Shown here: one piece after another, positions 21,916 to 29,400 of the stretch
How positions within the stretch are numbered: the stretch's first letter is position 1
How the letters are laid out: each line of letters starts with the position of its first letter
DNA from: Tychonema sp. LEGE 06208
GTDB taxonomy: Bacteria > Cyanobacteriota > Cyanobacteriia > Cyanobacteriales > Microcoleaceae
DNA: 35,345 bases
Direction of reading: 5' to 3'
Assembly: GCF_015207505.1 (NCBI RefSeq)
Contig: NZ_JADEWT010000064.1
Location: forward strand, 1-35,345
Position numbers and translations under genes: made by a program
The notes under the pieces: generated by a model
Told to the model about the DNA's origin: nothing
The model's input: the letters and a program-made list of their open reading frames with translations, nothing else
Databases searched by the model: none

Positions 21916-22040
21916 CTAGCGGTATCTAGTACATAAGCTAGACAGAAATACTAGCATTGACTCAGAGAAATACTAGACACAAATACTCGCTAAATTGCTA
22001 GACATTAACTAGGCAAAGTGCTAGTAGTTATTTAGTACAA
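21916..22040. promoter_or_regulatory. CTAG cluster 4 before gene B copy 2
   Basis: Contains CTAGCGGTATCTAGTA (21916-21931), CTAGACAGAAATACTAG, CTAGACACAAATACTCG, TTGCTAGACATTAACTAG (21995-22012) and GCAAAGTGCTAG. The first 16-mer also occurs at 21499. The 18-mer also occurs at 11114. Confidence 0.8.
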
Positions 22041-22046
22041 AAACAA

Positions 22047-22082
22047 CCACCGGCCCGAAGTTTGGACGCCGAGGGCCGGTGG
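22047..22082 (+). promoter_or_regulatory. leader hairpin of gene B copy 2
   Basis: CCACCGGCCC (22047-22056) and GGGCCGGTGG (22073-22082) are exact complements around a loop with GAAGTTTGGACGCC. Compared with copy 1 the stem bases changed on both sides while the loop core AAGTTT..GACGCC stayed. It is followed by AGAAGGACTGAC and the ATG. Confidence 0.8.
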
Positions 22083-22108
22083 AATTTAGCCCCAAGAGAA
22101 GGACTGAC

Positions 22109-22561
22109 ATGAACTTAACACTGCCACAGCCACGACGATCGATCGACGATTCCGCCCCCGCTACCTTCACCTGTGCTGACGGCCCTTTTGCCCGCCATAT
22201 TGATGGGAATCGCTACTGTTGCTCTGTAAGTCAGACAGCCTCTGATGTAAAAAGGGGACATTGGGAAGCCACAGTGTCTTGTTTTGAAGCGCTCGCAAAA
22301 GCTGAAGCCGAACAAACTCCTGAACCTGTTGCCGCCGAAGTTGAAGCGCCGATCGCCCACACCGACGCAACCGAAGAATATCCAATCGCCACAGAAACAA
22401 TCGCACTCGCAGCCACTAAAACGGAAACAGCCGCACCAGTTGCAATCGGGACAAACGACGAGCAGCCACCGAATCGAAGTGATAATGGGCTTGCAGGCGT
22501 GCAACCAGTGCCAGTTAAGAAAGTTTCGACTGTTCCGATTTCAGGCAACAACCGCTATTAA
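22109..22561 (+). CDS. cassette gene B, copy 2: unrecognised protein, 150 aa
   Basis: I start at ATG 22109 (AAGGA upstream); an upstream GTG lies inside the hairpin. The head (about 20-75) has FTCADGPFARHIDGNRYCC, SVSQTASDVKRGHWEA and SCFEALAKAEA, matching copy 1. The rest is a low-complexity Ala/Glu/Thr-rich tail. It is the only uninterrupted member of the duplicated cassettes, though its last 20 residues differ from copy 1 and may already be shifted. Cys residues in the head could bind metal; no function is known. Gene C copy 2 starts 20 bp downstream. Confidence 0.6.
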   Translation: MNLTLPQPRRSIDDSAPATFTCADGPFARHIDGNRYCCSVSQTASDVKRGHWEATVSCFEALAKAEAEQTPEPVAAEVEAPIAHTDATEEYPIATETIALAATKTETAAPVAIGTNDEQPPNRSDNGLAGVQPVPVKKVSTVPISGNNRY

Positions 22562-22581
22562 CCAGTCTCCGCCAAGAAATT

Positions 22582-22880
22582 GATGCTCTCGTTAGTCTCG
22601 GTCAAGCGCATCACATCAGATGTGCCAGCCCACAATGAAGATGAGAACGAACTCTCCATAGCGGGCGAGTTAAGTCTGGCGATCGGTGGCTTCATAATTC
22701 CCAGGCGTGCTGGTGCGCGACAGTAGCGGGTACAAAATTATCAGCGGGCATTTTCAATATCATGCGACAGTTCTGGCACGACAGTTAAATCCGAAAGCCG
22801 ACGAAACGATTCCTTTGCTAAGTCAAAGAGGCCGAAAATCAAGCGACAGATGCAGGCAAAACTTGGGAAACTAAAACTCC
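22582..22880 (+). pseudogene. cassette gene C, copy 2: ParB-N-like, frameshifted
   Basis: Begins MLSLVSVKRITSDVPAHNED, ENELSIAGELSLAIGGFIIP, then shifts at about 22705. The other frame gives PGVLVRDSSGYKIISGHFQY and HATVLARQLNPKADETIPLL. A second shift near 22830 gives VKEAENQATDAGK. Aligned with copy 1 this reconstructs a ParB/sulfiredoxin-like domain of at least 110 residues. It is broken at different sites from copy 1, so the two copies decayed independently. Confidence 0.65.
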
Positions 22881-22968
22881 TAGCCGTTTAAACACCACAG
22901 CCCCCGGACTGAGACGCAACCTTTACCCCCATGCCATCGTAAACTATCATTATCAATAACAAAAAATC

Positions 22969-23958
22969 ATGAAAGCAGAAATTTCGATCGCCCGCCTGGA
23001 AGCTTCCCTCGATGCCAAAATTGAAAGATATTTCGATACTCTAGATACCGATCCTGACGTGCTCAAACAATTACTCGCCGACAAGCGCTCCGAAAATACT
23101 CGCCGCGCCTACGAGAGGGACGTAAATGACTTTTTGGTAACTATGACGGGGATGCCCGCCTTGCCTGATAACGTTTTGGAGTTTTTGCACCTTGAGGAAC
23201 GGCAAGCAGTTTCGGTGGTTTTGAAGTACAAAGCTAAGCTGATCGACAAGGGACTCAAGGAGGCCACGGTCAATCGGCGGCTGGCGGCTGTTAAATCGTT
23301 GGTGGAAATGGGTCGCAAGCTCGGCGTGTGTCACTATACTTTAGGGGACATCAAAGGGGAGAAAATTGTCGGCTACCGAGATACAACGGGCGTTGATAGA
23401 GCCACTTTTGAGCGAATTTTGAGCGGGTGCGATCTGGCAACGAAAGCTGGCAAGAGAGACTATGCTTTGCTGCGTTTGCTGTGGGGTAATGCTTTGCGGC
23501 GAAACGAAATCAGTCAGTTGAGTGTTTGTGACTTTGACCCGGTCGGTAAGACTTTGCGAATTCTTGGCAAGGGACGCGGCACTCAGTCGGAAGTAGTGGA
23601 CTTGGGCGTGGCGACTGTTCGGGCGATCGCCGATTGGTTGGAAGCAAGGGGAAGTTGCTCGCCCGATAGCCCGCTTTTTATAGCACTTGACTCCGCCCAC
23701 AGTGGACACAGACTTAGCGGCGACGGTATCTGCAAGATGGTTGTCCGTTATAGCGAAAAGGCTGGTATCAAAAAACAAATGAGTCCCCACCGAATCCGGC
23801 ACTCAGCCATCACAGCGGCACTGGATGCAACAGACGGGGATGTGCGGAAGGTTCAGAAACTCAGCAGGCACAGGAATTTGAATACCCTGATGGTGTACGA
23901 CGATAATCGCAGCCGCGACCAAGGGGCCGTTACCGACTTACTGGATGGGATGTTTTGA
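22969..23958 (+). CDS. tyrosine recombinase / integrase, 329 aa
   Basis: This site-specific recombinase probably integrates, excises or resolves the element. Residues about 30-130 form the SAM-like core-binding domain (SENTRRAYERDVNDFL). The catalytic domain has Arg 177 (ALRRNEIS), Lys 201 (LGKGRGTQ), His 274 and Arg 277 (PHRIRHSA), His 301 (LSRHRN) and nucleophile Tyr 310 (TLMVYDDN), a complete set. Length is normal for the family. The Shine-Dalgarno sequence is weak, but the ATG fits the domain start. It follows the decayed cassettes by about 90 bp and ends 7 bp before a strong terminator. Confidence 0.93.
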   Translation: MKAEISIARLEASLDAKIERYFDTLDTDPDVLKQLLADKRSENTRRAYERDVNDFLVTMTGMPALPDNVLEFLHLEERQAVSVVLKYKAKLIDKGLKEATVNRRLAAVKSLVEMGRKLGVCHYTLGDIKGEKIVGYRDTTGVDRATFERILSGCDLATKAGKRDYALLRLLWGNALRRNEISQLSVCDFDPVGKTLRILGKGRGTQSEVVDLGVATVRAIADWLEARGSCSPDSPLFIALDSAHSGHRLSGDGICKMVVRYSEKAGIKKQMSPHRIRHSAITAALDATDGDVRKVQKLSRHRNLNTLMVYDDNRSRDQGAVTDLLDGMF

Positions 23959-23965
23959 GCCAAGA

Positions 23966-24000
23966 AAAATCCCTCAACTTTCGAGTAATTGAGGGATTTT
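23966..24000 (+). terminator. bidirectional intrinsic terminator
   Basis: AAAATCCCTCAA (23966-23977) and its exact complement (23989-24000) flank an 11-nt loop. A/T tails on both sides allow termination in either direction. Confidence 0.9.
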
Positions 24001-24006
24001 GGTTTT

Positions 24007-24028
24007 GGCAAGTGCGATCGCACTTGCC
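24007..24028. repeat. 22-bp perfect palindrome containing HIP1
   Basis: A continuous palindrome centred on GCGATCGC with AAGT/ACTT arms. It lies 49 bp after the recombinase stop. It could be an extended HIP1 site or a recombination site; only comparison with other copies can tell. Confidence 0.7.
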
Positions 24029-24164
24029 GGGGTAAAGCCGAGATACCTGCATTCAGAGGACGTGATATTAAGAAACGTAACAAATAAGTCGCGACTTTGC
24101 TTTCGAGGAAGCTTGCAAGCACAAAAGCATCCTAAATTAGCTGACTATTCAACCAAGTTTGAGA

Positions 24165-24191
24165 AGGCAGAGTATAACCAATACTCTGCCT
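24165..24191. terminator. 11-bp hairpin downstream of the truncated giant-gene copy
   Basis: AGGCAGAGTAT (24165-24175) and ATACTCTGCCT (24181-24191) flank AACCA. It lies about 65 bp past the stop of the minus-strand gene ending at 24255. A strong stem but a poor T-run, so the terminator call is tentative. Confidence 0.5.
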
Positions 24192-24254
24192 CCGTACAGA
24201 CCCAAAAAGCGTCCATCTTTTACTGCTAAACATTTCAGGCTTTGCTACTTCAAG

Positions 24255-25406
24255 TCATTTTGTCTTATATTTACAAAACTTTACGTCATGTCCTATTTTG
24301 CGCGTATCTCGGCTATACCCCTTGAAGAAAACATTATCTATGTAAACGGAATCGCCACCGTCTAAAGAAAAGGTTATTTTCGCTGGCTTCCCTCGAAACT
24401 CTGCGATTTCTGAATCAGTGAGGTTTAACTTAAGTTGGAAGGTTTCAAATCCTTTTCTCCCAAACCCAATCTTATTTTCGATATCAGAGTAGATATCCTT
24501 AGTATTCTGAATTTGATTGTTGGTACTGTCAATCAAAAAGTTTGCATCTTCTGCAAGATTGACGGTTACATCTTTACTTTGACCGTCGATCGTTTCAAGC
24601 TTTACATTCAGTTGTCCGCTTTGAACAGGAGCAAAAACATCAAACCGCAAATTACCCCAATCGGGTACAACAAACGAGTCATGGGTGGCTTGGGTTGGGT
24701 TCCCAGCTCCCAGGAGTAGAGCATAGTTGGGAATGCCATTTGAGGGCGGAGTAGCTCCAGGAATACCTGCTACATCAATTAGGGCGCTTTGCTTGAGTTT
24801 GTTATCAGTTCTATTGCTGTACCAGCCCGGAATATTTTGAATGCTATTCGGGTAAAAAATTGCATCAAAATTGCCATTAAAGAGCGTAGGAACTGCAAAA
24901 TCACCCCGCATTGCAGGTATTGGGGTATTATCCTCGTAAACCGAAACCCGATTATTCTTCAAATACTCCTCAAAGTCACCCAACTCACTTTTACTATTCT
25001 TCCCACCATCAAAATAAGGTCTTACCTCAGAACCTCCCCCTAAAACAGAGTTGAACCAACCCGTACCAATTCCTTCCCAAGGAGCTTTAGTATCGCCCTG
25101 AGTAAAACTAGCATTAGTGTGGTCAGGAGTGTACCAAGTCTTAGTAGCATCAGCAATATTATTTTCAGCCAAATCACCCAAGCGACGGTAAATTGTTTCG
25201 CCATTCTCCGAAGGAAACTGACTTTCATTGAGATTAGCAGTCCCCGCATACCAAGCCAAAGCAGCCCGATGGGAAGCACCAGCCCCGTCATCCGGCTTAA
25301 AACCAGCCAGATTATTAAGTGAAACATTAAAACCAGAATTATAAAGTTTGTGAGGTTGAATTTCATCCACCAGGATACGATTGGGATGTAGTCTTGTCTG
25401 GCTCAC
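24255..25406 (-). pseudogene. truncated, internally deleted duplicate of the giant protein gene
   Basis: The 383-codon frame lacks the front of its parent and starts only at a GTG. Its first residues are a collage of the parent gene: HPNRIL (parent DNA near 29,450), VDEIQPHKLYNSGF (near 28,950-28,985), NVSLNNLAGF (near 28,485). Two internal deletions of similar size (about 450 bp each) are implied. The next about 150 codons are almost identical to the parent (compare 25,040-25,320 with 28,220-28,500). The end then diverges into its own jelly-roll-like domain (FVVPDWGNLRFDVFAPV ... GFGRKGFETFQLKL). It has no nuclease domain or signal peptide. It may be a silent donor cassette or debris. Confidence 0.7.
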
Positions 25407-25451
25407 GCTCTGCTATTATTAATATGTAAATATTTTATCTTAAAAAAAGTG

Positions 25452-26411
25452 ATGAATAGCGAAGAATATCTCGAAGGGGAAGAAGAAACCGAAAAATTTA
25501 TGCCGCTTCTATCCCTCTACGAACATCACCCAGAGATGGAAGGTCCGGAGGTTGTCAATTTGTACAAAGATGGATGGAGAGACTTTTCTGGAATGAATTT
25601 AGAAGGAATTGTTGTCCAAGGTGAATACCTGATCGATATCGATTTAAGTGGCTCTGATTTGCACTCAAGTATTTTCCAGGGGTGCGACCTGAGCGGTGCT
25701 AATTTAAGTGACACTAATCTAGAAAATGCTAATTTGAGGAGCACTTGCTTAGTGGAGGCAAATTTTAGCAAGGCTAATCTGACTAATGCTCAATTGAAGT
25801 ATGCTGACCTGAGCGGTGCTAATTTGGAGAATACTAACTTAAACAATGTTAGCCTGGCTGAGACGAACCTAACTGGCACCAATTTTGTCTCGGCTCAATG
25901 GCAGAATATTGATACAGAATCTGCGTTGTTTTGTCATACTATTATGCCGGATGGCAGCTATAAAAGCGATCCAGTTAGAGTTCTTGAAACTCAAGAATTG
26001 CTACGGCGCTACGCTGCTGGAGAAAGAAGGTTTGAGGGCATAGTCTTGTATCGGGCCGATCTTAGAGGTGTGGATTTGCCTAACATTATTATGCCGAGTG
26101 CCCACTTTGCTAATGCTAACTTAAGCGGTGTCAATTTTCAAGAGTCCTGCTTGAAGAGAGTTAATTTTAGGGGGGCAAATTTGAGCGGTGCTAATCTGTG
26201 TATTGCTAACTTGAGAGGAGCAAATTTAAGCTATACCAATTTGAAAGATGCCAACTTATATGCAGAAATGTATGGTGTAGATTTTACAGAAGCTAACCTG
26301 AGTGGGGCTGAGCTTCTGTTCACGGAATCTGCATTCTTTCGTAACACTACCTTGCCCAACGGAGAAGTTATCATTGGTCCTAGTGAATATGCTTCTAATT
26401 GGAAAAGGTAG
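25452..26411 (+). CDS. pentapeptide-repeat protein, 319 aa
   Basis: Two blocks of A(D/N)LxX pentapeptides (about residues 50-135 and 198-285, for example [17 protein letters not shown]) should form right-handed quadrilateral beta-helices. Between them lies the cyanobacterial linker [16 protein letters not shown]. Such proteins are common in cyanobacteria, mostly of unknown role; some mimic DNA. An alternative GTG start lies 3 bp upstream. It is divergent from the truncated copy (about 45 bp apart) and convergent with the nuclease-bearing giant gene (33 bp gap). An immunity role for that nuclease is possible, but only position supports it. Confidence 0.85.
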   Translation: MNSEEYLEGEEETEKFMPLLSLYEHHPEMEGPEVVNLYKDGWRDFSGMNLEGIVVQGEYLIDIDLSGSDLHSSIFQGCDLSGANLSDTNLENANLRSTCLVEANFSKANLTNAQLKYADLSGANLENTNLNNVSLAETNLTGTNFVSAQWQNIDTESALFCHTIMPDGSYKSDPVRVLETQELLRRYAAGERRFEGIVLYRADLRGVDLPNIIMPSAHFANANLSGVNFQESCLKRVNFRGANLSGANLCIANLRGANLSYTNLKDANLYAEMYGVDFTEANLSGAELLFTESAFFRNTTLPNGEVIIGPSEYASNWKR

Positions 26412-26444
26412 GGTTCTATTTGCCATCAATTTGATTTCTATAAA

Positions 26445-29400
26445 TCATGGACGTGGCAAGTTTATATTTTGCTTGAGAGAATCTCGAATATCTCCAGGAA
26501 TATTTGAAAACAGCTTAATATTTTTACCTTTAAGCAAGTTTTCCAGTTCTTCAAGACTAACTAACCAAGTGTTGGGGTCTCGCCATTCAGTCACATTTTT
26601 AATGGGAGATAAAACTCGATTTAATTGCAACCGCTCTCCAATTTCATAAAACGGGTGGACTATTCCTTGCTCCCCAGCATTAGCCCAGTCTAGCGCTGAT
26701 GGTTCGGCTCTGTTAGGTGTAAGAAATGTGTAAATTTTGGTATTGCGATTAACATCAGGCACCCCTTGGCTAGGATGCTCTAAAACTAGATTTGTTTTCC
26801 ATGTCCAGGTAGGAATGTTAATTCCTTGTTGCCGAAAAGCCTCAGAATTGGTAAGCCCTTGATACCTAGAATCGTTGGGGAGAGCGTTACTCTTTTTCTG
26901 TGGTTCCCAATTTGTGCCATAGGTACCCGCAACAACGTAAACTTGTTTACTACTTTCAGCTAAACCTGTTACTAACTGTTCTATATTGTACCACGCAGAG
27001 GCTTCGGCGGGATTATTAGGAGCGCTAAAAAACAGATTATTGTCAGCGTTTTGCGGGATTAAGTTGGTTCCTAAAAAAGTGGCTATGTTGTCTTTGGGAT
27101 ATCTTGTCCGATCTCCTGAAGGGATTATATGTCCTTTGTTAAATCCCAGACTTAACCCGTTATTATTTTCATAATTGCTACCACTAATTTGAGGCCAGCC
27201 ATTAGGTAATGTAGGATCGGCGATGAAATCGTCAGCTTGGCGTTGTCCGCCAATCCATGATTTATTTACCTGCCAGCTTACCCAGTTGGGAGTTTTTGTC
27301 GTGCGATTGTAAGATGCTGTGTACTGCGGTTTTTCCAGTAACAAGTTTTCGCGATAGGGATTATTGTTTGGTTCTTCAGGACTGTACCTAGCTTCTGATG
27401 GATTGCCAAATTCAAGGTGACTACTCTTAAAGAAAACATCATCTAAATAAACTCTGGTATCTCCCTCAACTTCAAACCTCAATTTAGCGCTCTGACCTCG
27501 AAACTGATCTAGCTTACTGCTATCTACATGGAAAGTTTCAAACCCTCCTCTGCCAAAACCAATTTTGTCAATATCGCTTGCATATGTCTCTAGTTTATTT
27601 TCTGGATCTGCTGAGAGATTTATCTCTTTGAGAAGGTGACTGCCAGTACCAATAATTGGTTGCCCTTGCGAGTCTGTCTTTGGTGTAGTTTCCAGCCAGA
27701 CCTTAAGTTTTCCACCACGGTTCTGAAACGGCGCGTGGAGGTTAAATCGCAAATCTCCCCATTCTGGCATCACAAAGTAGTTATGTACGATTTTCTTTGT
27801 CCCACCTACTCCCATTCTCAGGGCAAAATTAGGTCGAGCCACATCGTAGCTTATGGCATCTAAGTAACCGCTACCTATTAAGTCTTTTAAGCCGGGTGTG
27901 TTGGCTCTATTCTTTGCAACTTCCTCTCCGATGGTATACCAATCTACTAAGTGGGATTGTAAAACATCTTCAGAGGAACCATTAAATAAAGACCAACCTG
28001 GGATAGTTTGAGCGCTTTTTCTGCCAGCTACAGCATCAAAATTCCCATTAAACAAAGTAGGAACTGCATAATCACCCCGCATCCTATCTGTGTAGGTATT
28101 ATCCTCGTAAACCGAAACCCGATTCTTCTTCAAATAATCCTCAAAGTCACCCAACTCATTTTTAGTCTTCTTCCCACCATCAAAATAAGGCCGTAATTGA
28201 GAACCTCCCCCCAAAACAGAGTCGAACCAACCCGTACCAATTCCTTCCCAAGGAGCTTTAGTATCGCCCTGAGTAAAACTAGCATTAGTGTGCTCAGGAG
28301 TGTACCAAGTCTTAGTAACATCAGCAATATTATTTTGCTCCAAATCACCCAAGCGACGGTAAATTGTTTCGCCATTCTCCGAAGGAAACTGACTTTCATT
28401 GAGATTAGCAGTCCCCGCATACCAAGCCAAAGCAGCCCGATGGGAAGCACCTTCCCCATCATCCGGCGTAAAACCAGCCAGATTATTGAGTGAAACATTC
28501 CAATCAGATTTCCAGTTCGTTCCCGAAAGTTCCCGCCCGTTAATTGTATTCCCAATACCATTAGTTTGGTAGTAATTGTCAGCATAAGTGACATTATTCC
28601 AAACCTTAATTTCCGGATCTTGAATATTAAGGAAAGGTCCAGAAAAAGAATTATCATCGTAATCGTAAGGGTCAATAGTCGTCATCTGAAGGTCGCGATT
28701 TGCGCTATTCGTACCTCCGGCATCAGGTAAAAACGTACCCAAACGCTGTACAATTTCACTATTAACAACAGCCCCCTGACCGAAACCAACAAAATGTAGC
28801 GGCGAGTTGAAAACAGCTCCTTGATTGCGGATTAACTTGCCCGTACTATCATAAAGTTTACCCTCCTTTCCGATAGAACCGCCCTCCTCCAAATCGAGTT
28901 GTACCATTGAGGCAAATAAAACATCTGCGGCTGCCTCAGCAAAACCCGAATTGTAAAGTTTGTGAGGTTGAATTTCATCCACCCAATTAGCTAGCAGCAC
29001 TAATGGCTTGCCATATTGAGGAGACCGAACGGCGTTACTAAATATCCAATCGTTTCCTTCGGGGGCAACTGACTGCCACTTCCCAGTTGCAGAGTTATAT
29101 TTCTGAACGGCACCTCCTTCTTCATAAATGTGTTTAGCAACTCCATTAAGTTGGTTGTCAATCAGTTGGCTGTGTTCCGGTTCGCCAGGCTCTAAACCCC
29201 GCGTTAAAACAGTGACGCTGCTGAAAGTATTGCTATTTTTTACCGTGGGCAGAAGAGTTTTAAACTCACCTGTTACGGGTTGACCTGTACCTAGCTGTTT
29301 TCCATTTTCTCCCAAAGCTTCCACAGCCCAGTAGTATTTCTGGCCGGCTGTTAACATGAGACTGGGAGGAAGAGTAAACTCCTCAAAGTTACCAGGCTTA

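Noticed and set aside
24595-24610. tRNA or rRNA genes anywhere in the window
   Set aside because: I looked for tRNA-like TTCGA/TTCAA arms with flanking stems and for rRNA cores; none form a full cloverleaf or known rRNA segment.
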